Shown: positions 47,290-59,110, counted from the first letter of the stretch. The stretch is DNA of 64,000 nt from Ursus arctos (GCF_023065955.2 NW_026622808.1:50914475-50978474); one strand, 5' to 3'. The notes: generated by a model from the sequence alone, not told the origin. Program-made: numbers and translations.

Positions 47290-48530
47290 TATCTAAGCTT
47301 TTTGAATATTTACATTGATGTCTTTTATTTGTTTGGGAACTTTTCCATTGTCTTTCTCCTCTTCTCCTGGGACTCCATTTCCATGTATGATAGTACTGTT
47401 GACTAACTCACATATCTCTTGTGCTCTGTTTTGTTCTTTCCATCCTTTTTTCTTGCTGTGTTCTAGTTCGAATGTCTTTTGTTGACCTGTCTTCAGTTTC
47501 CCAATCCTGTCTTCCATTGATTTCCTAAATTCACATATGGTATTTTTAGTGCTAAACTGTCCATTTTAATTATTTTTATAGGTGCAAGTGTGTATTTTGA
47601 AATTATCCTTCCTTTATTTTACCCATTGTTTTCTTTCTGTAAGCATATTAATCATAGTTATTTTAATGATTTGATTGGCTTATGTCAGCATCTGAGTTTT
47701 CTGTGGGTTTGTTTCTATGGTCTGTTTTTGCTCTTGGTAGCTGATTATGCCACTCTGCTTCTTGTGTATAATCATTTTTGACTGAATATAAGACATTATA
47801 TATAACAACTGTAGAGACTTCAAATGTTAACTTCCACAAAAGAAGTCTCTTCTTTCTTCTGCGTAGGTAAATACTGTGAGGAGCTGACTGGCTAAATGAA
47901 ATCAGGGATCAAGCCAGATTGGGGCTGTAGCTTTTGCAAATCTAATCTCTCTGTGGAAGAGTCAATTCTGCCCTTCAAACATTTTCAACTTAGCTCTTTG
48001 ACCTTTTACCTCATGCAGCTTCACACTGTAGTAAATTATTAAGGCCATGTGTTGGAGGCCCCTAAGCTTCCAACCTTATTTTTCAGTGACATACAAATAT
48101 CAAAAAATCATATACTTTCTTGTCTCTCAAGAGTACCTTTCTGGAATATTGGCTTCAGCTGCCTCTAGAATCAGTAAATGTGTCCATGCAATATCAGTTG
48201 TAAATCTTTAGTGCTAATCCATCCGTCATTTGAGGGTTCTCTTCAGGCTTTTTCCTCCAAAAGGACTTTGTTTCTTGAGTCTTCAAGATTATGGAATTTT
48301 TCATGCTCCCTTTCACAATCATTGGGTTCACTACTTTAGCCTTTCACACAGTATGAGATTAATCAATTCATGTAGAAATGGGCTGTTTGTTTAAAAGCCC
48401 TCAAATCTCCAACTTTTATTACTCTGACTTCATTGTACCACTATGAACTTTTCTTTCTCTCCTTCTCTCTCTAGTGCCCTTCTGTTTGCACTAGAATCTC
48501 ATTCTTGGGCCCAGTGTAACAAATGCTTTT
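47290..48530 (-). mobile_element. L1 ORF1 region and 5' region, reverse
   Basis: Reverse L1: 'cccaatcctgtcttcca', 'catattaatcatagttatttt', 'ggtttgtttctatggtctg', 'tttgactgaatataagacatt' and 'tgtagagacttcaaat'. It corresponds to the segment with 'catattaatcatagttattttaa ... tctgtttctatcgactg ... gaatgccagacatt ... gtagagactctg' in old L1 elements. On the minus strand the ORF1-like frame (47293-47517) comes after this 5' part, as expected. Confidence 0.75.
47293..47517 (-). pseudogene. L1 ORF1p remnant
   Basis: A 74-codon frame whose peptide retains the pattern of the L1 RNA-binding ORF1 protein: MEDRIGKLKT near the N-terminal coiled coil, then a Lys/Glu-rich stretch, then HGNGVPGEEE with IKDINVNIQKA. 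These correspond to 'IIGVPEGEE' and 'NINLNIQEAQ' of other L1 ORF1 proteins (family knowledge from memory). It is a fragment of about 74 residues, against roughly 340 for the full protein. It is a fossil, not an active gene. Confidence 0.7.
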
Positions 48531-49529
48531 AGGGAAAATACTGCTTAATTTATCAATTCACCTCCTACTGATTCCTCTCTCTCTTACATTGTAGTCTATC
48601 TGATTTTTGTTGCTTTCTGATGCCTATAAAAATATAACCTTACAGGGGAAATTTTTAGGAAACTTGAAATCTAAACAACAGGCAAATTTTTAAAATTTAA
48701 TATATGTCATACTATTCTTGTTCTTATATCTGAACAGCTCTTTCTAGGTTTTCCTCTAAATGGTTTGTAGAATTATAGGAGAGTCTCTGGTTATGTAATG
48801 TAAGATTTCATTAACAATTATGCTAATTACTCAGGTTAAAATTTCTTTTATATATACACACAATATTCTTTAGGAACTTTAGCCAGGAAAGGCAGATTCT
48901 CTGAAACACATTACACCTTATTTTGTAAAAGAATAATACAAGAGAAAGTTGAATAAAATGTTAAATTAGAGACTAATTTTCTAGTGTGTAGAAATAATCA
49001 TGCAATAATCATAAGTAGTACCTTGTGGGAAAATAAGCATATTTTCTATTGGTATATGTATAGAATATAATAAGTATAATCTTATATCATGCTTTGAAAT
49101 TGTAAGCCACTAGTGTTACTATCATTTTTTTTCAACTCCAGAATATATCAACACTCATTTTAAATTATTTCTTCAATTAACTCCAGTATATCCATCATAC
49201 TAAAATTTTTAGAAAGCCTGGAGGGCTTAAGAAATTGTGTGTATGTGTGTATAAGAGTGTACTTAAGAAATGAATTTGGTTTGCATACCTTGGATTACTG
49301 GGGATTTATTTTGTTCTTTCTTTTGTTCTTGATTTTCTTATATTTTAATCAGAGTCATATTTGTAAAGCAATTTAAAACTAGATTAAAATTTAACCTGCA
49401 AAAAGGTTGCTTGAGAAATGAATTAATTCTCTCTGCCATTCTGTTTTGCTCTTGCCCCTTTACTTCAAGGGCCTGAAATAAGCCAAAGGACCCATTGTAG
49501 GCATTTTCTTTCATTTGGCATTCACTAAA
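48531..49529. other. Unassigned noncoding DNA
   Basis: No gene seen. AT-rich. Short GT-type repeats lie near 49238-49252. Confidence 0.5.
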
Positions 49530-49695
49530 CCAGTGTATCCCAAAGCATCATTGCTGCATCAGAGCTATCTAAGCTAGATTATTAAAAACAATCAGGTTCT
49601 TGGGTTCTGTCTCAAACAGGAATCATTGAAGATAGTTCTCAAAATTTTGCATTTTATTTGCACATTGATGCATACTATAGCTGAACACCCTTACC
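49530..49695 (+). mobile_element. hAT-type DNA transposon fossil
   Basis: 'cagtgtatcccaaagcatcattgctgcatcagag', 'attattaaaaacaatcaggttc', 'caaacaggaatcattgaa' and 'ttttgcattttatttgcac' follow the order of the common element 'cagtggttctcaaactttggtgtgcatcagaatcacc ... cagattgctgggcc ... gaatttgcatttctaacaag'. Confidence 0.6.
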
Positions 49696-50282
49696 GAGTA
49701 GGTATTCCATAAAAATAACATAGCACAACGTAATCATTGACTACCTTATTATTCAACTGAAGACTCATTACCCTGGTTTCCATTATAATGCCCATTGCAG
49801 CTTCCACTATAGCTACTGGTGAGGAACTATCCTTATTTGCCTCTTCCTATCTGTATTCTTCTCTGGAAGCTTTCTCAACAGCTACTCCTATCCCATTATG
49901 GAGATCTCACTAGAAGTTCTTCCAGTTCTTATCTTCTTTATTCCATATTCCAAGGCATTCAGCCATTTCTATGTATATATCTTCATCTTTGAATTTCTCC
50001 CCTTGGGATCAAACCTAGAGGAAAATGCATTACCTGAAATTAGACATGTCATTTACCCACAGAAAGCACAGTGGCTTGTCATATTCGTGGTATGTGGTCA
50101 CTGTGGTTAGAGTAAGTTTTTTTCCCCCAGGTCTCACCAAACAGGAAAACTCAAGACACAGCATGAAAAGTCCTTAGTGAATCTTCTTCATTCTTACCAT
50201 TCTTTCAACTCTGGATAATCAGAGGCAAGTGATAAGCATTGGAGGTAGGAGCAAAACTAAGCCTCTCTTGTCTGGCATCCAG
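49696..50282. other. Unassigned noncoding DNA
   Basis: No gene seen. The 70-codon plus frame at 49898-50110 is pyrimidine-rich and hydrophobic without a motif. Confidence 0.5.
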
Positions 50283-50430
50283 AGCAACAATTTAGAGCAA
50301 GGGATTTATAGTAAAGCTACCTAGATTTATATTCTCCCTTCATGACCTTATAGCCATGTCACTTAACTTCATCAATCCTCCACATCTTCATCTATAAAAT
50401 AGAGGAAAAGAATAGACCCTGATCCCTCTA
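50283..50430 (+). mobile_element. MIR SINE fragment
   Basis: 'agcaagggatttatagtaaag', 'gaccttatagccatgtcacttaac', 'ctccacatcttcatctataaaatagagg' and 'agaatagacc' match MIR 3' order. Confidence 0.75.
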
Positions 50431-50440
50431 AGTGTCTTTG

Positions 50441-51200
50441 TAAAGCTGCTTTATTGAGGTATCAGACATTCAGAAAAGTACATAGGTCATAAGTACAGAG
50501 CTCAATAAGCTTTTTACAAAGCAAATACATTCATGTACCCAGCTTTCAGATTAAGAAACAAAATCATGTAAGTCTTACCTACCCTATTTTGGTCAATATT
50601 ATTTTACAATTTTTGGTCAATAGCAGCTCACCAAGGTTCACCTTTGTCATGACTTCTAGCCTCATTGATCAGCGTTACCTGTTTTTTACTTTATATATAT
50701 AAAAAATCATACAATATGGACTACTTTGAGTCTGACTTCTTTCTTTCAATATTATGTTTGGAAAGATCATACTTATTGTTGCATGTAGCTATAGTTTGTT
50801 TGTTGTTGCATTGTTCCCTTTTGTGAATATACCACAATTTATTATGTATTCTATTATTGATAGGTCTTTGTTTACTTTCTAGTTTGGGCTACTTTGAATA
50901 TTTTGCCATAGATATTTTTATACATGCCTTTAGTATATATACGTACACATTTCCATTGGGTCTATACTCAGGAATGGAAATGCTGGGTTGTAGAACGTGT
51001 GTATGATCAACTTTAGGGCATCAGCCACACAACTTTCCAATGTGGTTATTCACGTTTACTCTCTAACAGTGCCTGAGAGTTCCACTGGTTCTACATTACC
51101 ACCAACAGTAGCCATCATTGTCTTTTTTTTTTTTTTTTTTTTTTGCCATTCTGACAGTTTGGGGTATTGTCTTATGGTTTTCCTATTCTTTTCTCTAATG
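50441..51200 (-). mobile_element. L1 fragment, reverse
   Basis: 'gctgctttattgaggtatcag', 'cataggtcataagtacagag', 'gagtctgacttctttctttc', 'ctatagtttgtttgttgttgc', 'ggctactttgaatattttgcc', 'tccattgggtctatactcagg', 'gaatggaaatgctgggttgtag' and 'gttccactggttctacattacc' are L1M 3' region phrases in reverse. A T tract of about 24 bases at 51121-51144 interrupts it. Old subfamily. Confidence 0.8.
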
Positions 51201-51234
51201 ACTAATGCAGTAGAGTGCCTTTCACATGGTCTTA

Positions 51235-51325
51235 TGTGGCTCTTGTGAGAATTCAAAGATGCAATGCATGTCAAGCTCTTTGCACAGTGCCTGGCACATA
51301 GCAAGTACTCAATAAAGCCAGGCAT
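51235..51325 (+). mobile_element. MIR 3' end
   Basis: 'ttgtgagaattcaaagatgc', 'aagctctttgcacagtgcctgg', 'cacatagcaagtactcaataaa' is a clear MIR 3' end in plus orientation. Confidence 0.8.
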
Positions 51326-52621
51326 TCTTCTTATTATACCTTTGCCTCTTTGATTCCAATGAAGGACCATGGTGTGATCTCAATATTGCACATTCTTCCC
51401 TTTTAGAAACCATTGTTCTTTCCTCTTTGGGTTGCTACGCAAAAATAACCACAGAAAACTAGACAAATCATAAAAGAGAACGTGAGTAAAAAAGGAAAAA
51501 TAGTTTTATGGCTCTGTTTTTTTTTTAACTGGTCTAAGCAACCAAAGTTTATTTTATTGAGCACCACAGAATTAACACAAATGAAACGTAACCTCATTAA
51601 TCACCATTCATTGATTTACACCTTGCTAATGCAATCATTTAGGAAAGTAGCTGTTAGGTAATGGTGTCTCATTATAGCTCTTGTGTAATTTCCAGATAGG
51701 AATTATTATCAAGTATGTCAAGTGGGATTCCTGCATACTGGGTGTGTGATAATCTGAGAATTCAAACAGGTGTATAAAATACCACCAGGAACTTTTCTAA
51801 CTAGCCAATAATGAATAACGTAGTTTTCCTTTGCCACACTTTAAAGGGAATTTACCTTCTAGGATTTATCATTCATGCTTTTGTTAAAGAGGATGTAGCA
51901 GCTATTTCTGTCCATATTATACTTCTTTGACTATAGTTAGAAGAGAAAACAGAGCACAAATTGTGGGCAACAAAGGAATTAGAGGGCTCTGAAGACAGAC
52001 GGCACCACTATGCAAGTGTCATGGCGTCCGTTCAGGAATTTAGAACTAGGAATGACATGGCAAGGGCCTCACAATGGCCTTAAATTTTGAGCTGTCTAAA
52101 CAATGCCAGCAGGCAGGCATCAATCAGTGCCATCCAGCATATGGACAAGAATATTTATCCCAACAAAGTAGCTTTTATTTTTTGAGTTATTGAATGGTTT
52201 GTTGTGTCTTTTGCATGAATGCTGAATAGGAAATCTCTACAGACACATCCTGATACATATATTTAAAACAAAAGTTGATAAACTCAGTGGTATGTATATA
52301 GCACAAACTATACAAATTACAAATTTTAATTTTTTTAACTTCTGAGATTATTATGAGCTTTGAATGTATTGAGTACCACATATACCTTGAGTTGTGATTT
52401 GAACCACTTGATCAAGAACTGACTATAAAACTGAAAAGCCATTTGAGTCAACAGATATTTAAGTAGTCATGGACTGGTGCCAGACTACAATTGGTACTGT
52501 GGTAGATGCAAGGATAAGTAAGCATGTATACATAAGTTTAAATCAAAGCAAGGTATGGAGAGTGTGATCATAACCAAGCCTACTGGAGCCTGTATGGAGC
52601 TTGATTAGATGGTTTGGAGTA
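51326..52621. other. Unassigned noncoding DNA
   Basis: No gene seen. 51600-51920 is a stretch of mixed composition without low complexity, with wording such as 'gctaatgcaatcattta' and 'ttgctaatgcaa' that is common in noncoding regulatory elements. T run at about 51519-51527. Confidence 0.4.
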
Positions 52622-52836
52622 ATGCTTCTTAACAGGATGATTTAACCCTTCAGGGGACATTTGGAGATATCTGGAGATATTGTTGGTTGTCACAACTGGG
52701 GGAAAAAGGACTACTGGCATCTAGTAGGTAGAGGCCAGGGATGCTGCTCAACATCCTATAAGCCACAGGACATCCCCCACAACAAAGAACTCTCTAGACC
52801 AAAATGTTAATAACACCGAGGTGTAGGATCCCTGAC
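52622..52836 (+). mobile_element. MER5-type hAT transposon fossil
   Basis: 'ggggacatttggagatatctgg', 'ttgttggttgtcacaactggggg', 'ctactggcatctagtagg', 'agaggccagggatgctgctc', 'catcctataagccacagg', 'catcccccacaacaaag' and 'aaaatgttaataacaccgagg' give a full MER5 order. The opposite-orientation copy is at 31602. Confidence 0.9.
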
Positions 52837-52850
52837 TTATAACACTAATT

Positions 52851-52915
52851 CTTATCCCCGGGGTCCAGAACAGGACCTGCCACATAGTAGGCTGTCAATA
52901 AATATGTATTCAAGA
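52851..52915 (+). mobile_element. L2 3' end
   Basis: 'aacaggacctgccacatagtagg' followed by 'ctgtcaataaatatgtattc' is the L2 tail. Only the last 65 bases or so. Confidence 0.65.
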
Positions 52916-53144
52916 GCAAGTATTACTATGAAGTTATGAATGTGTTCAACAGGAAATTTTGTTTAAAAAAAACAATCATCAAATGAGTGACTTGTGTGGT
53001 GTGAGTTACAGCTCAATAAAATTATTTAAAAACACAATAACCATTTCATTTTTTATGAATGTAATATTTGCAATTTTTCACATTTTCATGTAAAGTGTTC
53101 TTTTTTTTAACCTGACAGAGTAGAAAACAGGTTAGAATTTTGAT

Positions 53145-53240
53145 TGAGAGCAGTGGCTTCAAAGTCAGACAGACATGAATTAAAATCTGCAGTGACCCTC
53201 AGTTTCCTGCACTATAAATTAGGATAAAAGTAAATAAATA
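53145..53240 (+). mobile_element. MIR SINE fragment
   Basis: 'agcagtggcttcaaagtcag', 'gacatgaattaaaatctgc', 'gaccctcagtttcctgcac' and 'ataaattaggataaaag' follow MIR order ('tctggagtcagactgc ... gttcaaatcc ... cctcagtttcc ... aaatggggat'). Confidence 0.7.
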
Positions 53241-53494
53241 GGGGGAAATTATCTAAAATGGATTCATTTCATAGTAATAGGGACTACAGTCTCCTAGCAT
53301 GAAGTATTGTCATGTGGATTCTGTTGGTTGTATATTATCCTTTGGTACTATTGGCTGACAGGAAGGGTTAATTCCTATTTGATGAGGGAATTACTTTATT
53401 CTAGACTATGGCTGTATGAGAGTATTAGTAGGTCACTTAACCTATATATCTATTTTGTAATAGATATTACATCAACAATGTCAACCTCTTCAAT

Positions 53495-53680
53495 GTAGAG
53501 AATTTCTATGTGCCAGGCACTGTACTAAATTCTTCCTGGATATTTCATTCTTTAATCCTCCCCCGATAGGATGAGGTTTTGGGTATCAAGGCTAAGGAGG
53601 TTTGGCCATACAGGTAGTAAATAGCAGATCCGGGGCTCAGTGACATAGGTATGTGTCTAAATCTGAACCAAAACTCTCAG
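53495..53680 (+). mobile_element. MIR SINE fragment
   Basis: 'ctatgtgccaggcactgtac', 'ttcattctttaatcctcccc', 'atgaggttttgggtatc', 'tttggccatacaggtagtaaatagcagatccgggg' (split) follow the MIR body order. Confidence 0.75.
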
Positions 53681-55590
53681 TGCAAATGACTCTGTGCAAT
53701 CAGGAGACGACTTCATCAGAGATGTATAAAATTTATATACTTAGGAGAGAAAGGAGGACTGATAAAGGTGGGATGGAAATGAGAGTAAACTTATCTCCCA
53801 ACAAAGGCTCAAATATTTTGTAATGTACAAGTTGTTTAATAAAAGGTTGATTACTATAGTGTATCACTGTGATCAATTCTATGACCATCATTAGAGGATC
53901 AGATAAATAATATAGACCCATTGCCATTAATGAAAACATTGCAGTTAATGAAACATCTCTATACTTAGATATCACATTTGTTAAGAAGATGAAAACAGAC
54001 TATAGAATGAGGTGTACATATGCTCACATGTATGGGTCTATGTTGGACAGAGTCATAACTATATACATGGCTGGAAATCATGCTTATAATCCAGAAGGAG
54101 ATTATAGGGTAGAACAACAGCCAAGAGGACTTATACTTTCTTTTCTTTCTGTCTCTTTCTCACAAATGAGCATGTATTATATTTACAAGGTCTAAGAATC
54201 TCTCATTTAACAGACATTTTTATTGTATGATGACTGTGGTCACTCTTCTACACATTTGAGTCTTAATCCTCGCTCTGTGGTTAATCTAGAAGCATTATGT
54301 GAGTTTGTCTCATTGATATCCAAGCCACGGTCAGGCAGTGAGCTAGCAAGAGCCTGTACTCAGCTAGTCATGTTGGGAATGCAGGGAAAAGGGAAGAGGG
54401 CGATAGAATCCCCCTCTTGTGGAGTCTAGCGTAGGTGTCTCTCCCTTAAGCCTGTCCATGGCAACATCTGGTGGTTTGGAGGACAAAATTCAGTCCGTGC
54501 ACGCAGTCCATAGGAGAAAGAATCATTTCCTAAAAACAGGGATGACTGAGGAATTTTTAAAGAGTCTCTTCAGACCATTCTTCCTGTTTGACTATAATAT
54601 GACTATTTATTCATATAATACTTTCCACAGCTTCTGATTTTTACGATGCCATAAAGTAGGATTTTCAGAAACTTGGTGGTGGGTGACATAATGCCGTCAA
54701 CGACGCTATTAATTAATGAAGAATTCTACTTAGTGAGGGCGAGCACCCTATTTTTCTGAAAATGAATCTGGAGAGCTTCCTTGATTATACTGTGCTTCTG
54801 CTTCCATTATCATTTAGAGACTGAGGCATGAGATGGGTCTGGTGATTATAATGATTTAGGAGGAGAAATAATATGTCAGAACTATGGGAGATTCTATAAT
54901 TTCATGGTCTATAGCATAAAAAAATACATCATATCACTAGATTCGGGTGTGTTGTATTTTAATATTGGCTGTTGTGGTACCTTGCACAGTATACCTGATT
55001 GCAAATTTATACTGAACTCCCCTGACATCAATGGCATACATATTGTAGTTACTAATGAAGAAAGGAGAATGTAATATACTTTTATTAGAAATTTCTTTAG
55101 GGTCTACGCCATAATGGCACATATGACGGGGGAAAGAAATTATTCATTAAGTATTTCCTCGGAATTATTCATAATTTAATCTAACAGTATGACAGACCCT
55201 AGACCTTGTGGATGCTTCAGCTGGCGCTGAGTGGAACTGCCCAGCTCTATAATGTGGCTAGCCATATGGAGTGCATTATACCTCTGATCTGAAACCTGCA
55301 ATAAAGATCTTTTTGCTTTCTGGGGCAATTACAGGTTCTGACAATTTGTCTTTAATAGTTTGGCCATAACTTTCTTATGAAGCAAGAACTTTTACATAAA
55401 CCAAAATCTGCTCCTGAGATTGTGAGGGTCACCTGAAGATTTGGGTTTTGATGCTCGACACCTTAACCATTAAAATGAAAGGCAATATAACTCAGATATA
55501 TAGAGAAATTTGGCATTTGAATAGTCAATGAAGAAGGTAATTGAATTTTCAGTTTCTATCTGAATTTTTTAAATAAGTAGACAAATTCTG
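53681..55590. other. Unassigned noncoding DNA
   Basis: No gene seen. Frames of 60-80 codons around 53733-53975, 53989-54195, 54223-54637 and 54937-55122 have no motif. The end 'caataaagatctttttgctttc' near 55300 could be an LTR polyadenylation region but nothing around it supports this. Confidence 0.5.
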
Positions 55591-55603
55591 AGAAATGTAA
55601 CTA

Positions 55604-55810
55604 TGAGGGGCATCTGGGTAGATCAGTCAGTTAGGCCTCTGACTCTTGCTTTCAGCTCAGATCATAATCTCAGGGTCCTGGGATTGCGTCCCGCATCGGG
55701 CTCTGTGCTCAGGGCCGTCTGCTTGTCCCTCTCCCTCTGCTCCTCCCACTTCTCTCCCTCTCTCTCTGTGTCTCTCAACTAAATAAATAAAGTCTTTAAA
55801 AAAAAAAAAA
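55604..55810 (+). mobile_element. Can-SINE
   Basis: Head 'ggggcatctgggtagatcag', 'cagttaggcctctgactcttg', 'gatcataatctcagggtcctggg', 'gtcccgcatcgggctctg', a CT-rich run, and tail 'aactaaataaataaag' with an A run. Duplication 'agaaatgtaacta' (55591-55603) and 'agaaaggtaacta' (55811-55823), one base apart. Older type. Confidence 0.96.
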
Positions 55811-56307
55811 AGAAAGGTAACTACCAGATTATTTTCCTCAGGCATCAGTGTCAAAGAAACAGAATTAAATGAATTTTCTTCTTTTTTTGCGTTTGACTTT
55901 TTAAATCCTATTTCATTGAATCTAGGATTTATTGATCGTATAATACATCACTCTTCTACGTGCTATTGTGAATTATAAGACTAATCTCCATTTTGAGAAA
56001 TGTAGAAAAAATGTATCTTAGAATCAATGAAATTTGATAATCACAAGTGATATATGTTGGGGGAAAAAGAAAACAACACACATATACGTAGCTATTATCT
56101 ACTGCCAAACTTCTGTAAATAATTTGTTCTGCCTCTCCCATAATTGCAAAAACAGGTTTTTGCAAGATGGAACGATTCTATGTATTTTGAATCCCAACTG
56201 ACTTTTTTCATTCAGCAATAAATTACGGACACTCTCCCATACCAGTTACCTTTATTTTTTTTTAATGGTTAAAAATGTCATTCAGAAATGTCTTTTCTAT
56301 CTTTAAG

Positions 56308-56685
56308 TCAGAAGTTACAAACTGTGGCCCACGACCTACTGTTTTAAATATCAAGAAATTTCGTTTATATTCCTGCTTTCCAGCTTCTCTTACAAATCAG
56401 ATCAGGGCAATGTTTTCACATAGTGACAGTTTCCAGCCAAGTAGTGATGGCCCGCAGTTGAAGGAAGCAGCCTCCTTCTTGTGCCCCATGTCCTCCACAG
56501 TTCCCTTCCCTGTTCTCATACAGACAACCTACATCTCTTCTTTTTTTTTTTTTTAAATGATTTTTTATTATATTATGTTAGTCACCATACAGTACATCCC
56601 CGGTTTCCGATGTAAAGCTCGATGACCTACATCTCTTCTTTACACCCCCACCTGGCCCCCACTGGGCTTTGGGTTTGCAACCCCT
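56308..56685 (+). mobile_element. Possible DNA transposon or old repeat hosting an L1
   Basis: Begins 'gaagttacaaactgtggccc' and ends 'gggctttgggtttgcaacccc', which are weak inverted relatives ('gttgcaaac' against 'gttacaaac'). The interior has a GC-rich, pyrimidine-rich stretch at 56440-56530. The young L1 at 56543-56624 is inserted near its right part. Family unknown. Confidence 0.4.
56543..56624 (-). mobile_element. Severely 5'-truncated L1 with target duplication
   Basis: On the minus strand the body reads 'ggggatgtactgtatggtg' and 'actaacataatataataaaa' followed by an A tail, the very end of the carnivore L1 3' sequence. The T tract starts right after the duplication 'acctacatctcttctt' (56527-56542). 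The same 16 bases return at 56625-56640. Only about 65 bases of L1 body survive. The duplication is perfect, so the insertion is recent in carnivore time. Confidence 0.88.
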
Positions 56686-58149
56686 ACTTTGAACATTTGG
56701 AATAAAGCATACTGCAGTAGCACAGAAAGGCCTTTTGTGGCATTCCAAGTTCATTTAGAAAATTACTAAGTTTTTCATTTCTACCACCTTCACCATCTAG
56801 TTTTTTCTCCTGCCAACATTTAGATATCTAATGCAAAATTTTTTTCCAATTTTCCCACTTCCTTAAAGCTACAATAGATGACTTACCAGTTCCATTTAAT
56901 TGGCCCCAGTTATTTTTTAACTTTTTTTCCCTCCTATCATGCACATCTAAACATGTCCTTTGTACCATTAGTTATCCCAGCTTTGTCTCTGGAGACCGAC
57001 CTGATGACTTTATTTGTTGTTCCCCCCAAGTTTGGATGCTAAACCTACCCTTCTAGCTCTACCATGTCTTTGGTTGGCAAAGAACACTGTGGAAATGTTT
57101 GAGTGAGCCTCAAGAATAGGAAGAGATGTAGTGTTCCATTTGCCGATTTTGCGCATTTCCAGTGTTAGGATTTGCACAGGGCAGATGTTGATTAATAACA
57201 GTAAGCATGAAATTGTAATTCTTCTTAATAGACTTCTTCTTATAATTATTTTACCATTTAAACAGATTTCCCAGAGAGATTCCTATATGACCCACGTACC
57301 AGTGTTTTTTCAGTGTATATTCCACGAAATAGGCAATAAAATCATTTAAATATAATCTCTATATTTCTGGAAGACATACAGTCACATTTCAATCTTGCTT
57401 CAAGACTAAAATTAAAAAATAAAATACACAGCACTGAATTGAGTGAAATTGTGTGACTTTCCAAACGATGAATATCCAATGAATATCATGAAGCATTTTC
57501 CCCCAAGTACTAGTTTACATATGTCACAACTAGATAAAAGGCTCTTTCTGTGCCACCCTCCTCCCTCTCCCTCTCTGTCTCTCTCTCTTTTGCCTGTGCC
57601 TGCAATGTCACATCAGTTGTGGTAGCCAGGACGGTTGTTCCCCTGAGGAAGGATATGGTAGCACAGAAATGGACAACTTACACTGAAGGGATTGAACTAT
57701 AATGGTGTTATCTCTTAAAAACACCCATGTTTCTTAGGTAGACCTCTTCCCATAGGGAGGCATGAAAGCAGAGAGCTTCTTGGGGAACTTGCCGTTAAAT
57801 TATGTCCTCTACAATATAAATTAGATGCAAAGATGTATAAAGTAGGAACATTTCCAGACTTACTTTTAAAGAAGTATGGCATTTCTGAAGACTTCCATGA
57901 AAGCAAGATTCTTCAGACTGTCACAAAGCTCAATACTAGCCTAGAATTCTGTATGCTCTCTGAGCGTGTTGAGTAATGGACAGGCAGGAATGGAGCCAGT
58001 TATGTGGGGGCCGATTGGATGCATCTACATTTCAAGAAGTCCTTAAACTATCATTGCTTTTCTTAAGTAAGTCAAAGATCTAAGACATGAGCAGTATTGT
58101 ACCCTGATTATACATCATGTCCCTGATGACAATTTCTAGATTTCTGATT
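56686..58149. other. Unassigned noncoding DNA
   Basis: No gene seen. 57551-57596 is a CT-rich run. Frames of 60-72 codons at 57131-57349, 57443-57625 and 57715-57906 have no motif. Confidence 0.5.
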
Positions 58150-58860
58150 ACAAAAAAAATGTTTAATACAGAAAATCTAAAAAATATGAAGGAATAGAAA
58201 ATAAGGCTCCCATAATGCCAACATCCAGGGATAACCTCTGTTAATATTTTCACATGTGTTAGTTCTAGGTGAGGTGTTTTTTTTTTTCCTGCACATTTGA
58301 AATGTTTGAAATTATGCCTTCTATAAATGTTATAACCTGCTCTTTTCAGTTAATTTATAACATACACATTCACTTGCATATAATGTATAATACAGCCCAT
58401 AATATGTATCAGACCTATTTTCCCTAGTTTGCTGAAAATTTCTGAAAGCATAATTTAAGGGTGTCATTGTGTAGATATCCACTGTGTCAACATAGTAAAA
58501 TTTGCTGAGCCATTCTCCTGGTTTTGGTCATTTGATTTGTTTTCATTTTTTGCTATTAATAACCACACTGTAAAGCGTTTGTAGTGATTCTGGACAAATG
58601 AAATAAGTGGTTAAAAAGTATGAAATGTTTAAGACTCAATAGACATATTGCCAAATTGTTTAACCAGAGTATTATTACCATCTTACCTGCGTTGAATGAG
58701 TCCCAGTTTCAACTTAGTCCCCTTGGTACCATGGAACCTTATTTTCTAAACATTTCTTGTAATAAGAACGGTATCTTTTTGCTGTTTGAAAACACTTTTC
58801 TTTTATTCTTGGTGAGGTTGAATATTTTTCCACGTAAGCATTTGCTTTTGTGGGAATTGC
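58150..58860 (-). mobile_element. L1 3' region, reverse
   Basis: 'atgccaacatccagggataacc', 'gttaatattttcacatgtg', 'tataacctgctcttttcag', 'aacatacacattcacttgc', 'tttgattttgttttcattttttgct', 'atattgccaaattgttta' and 'gaggttgaatatttttcc' follow the reverse L1M order ('ccagagataaccactgttaacat ... gtaacctgcttttttcac ... ttgctattataaacaatgctgc ... acatattgccaaattgc'). Confidence 0.8.
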
Positions 58861-58949
58861 TAAACTGCTACAGGCAAGGGTAGCCTTACACAGAGAATGT
58901 TGTCTATGTCTCTTTGAACACCCGCCTTATTTTTAAAAATGCTTTTCAA

Positions 58950-59110
58950 TTTATAAAGTGCTGTCACATACATAATTACCTCATTTGGGTCTTACAACAA
59001 CCTTTAGAGGTAAGAAAGCTCAGGTGTTCTCTATTGAAAACCGAGAAAAGTGAGGCTCAGAAAAAATCAGTAACTAGCTCAGGTTAATCCAGTTAGCAAG
59101 CCGAAGAGGT
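58950..59110 (+). mobile_element. MIR SINE fragment
   Basis: 'tttataaagtgctgtcacatac', 'attacctcatttgggtcttacaac', 'ctttagaggtaagaaagctc', 'tgaggctcagaaaaaatcag', 'ctagctcaggttaatccag' and 'ttagcaagccgaagagg' follow the MIR body order. Confidence 0.75.

Noticed and set aside
55290..55330. 'caataaagatctttttgctttc' as an LTR polyadenylation region
   Set aside because: No further LTR wording on either side; a single AATAAA-type phrase is not enough.
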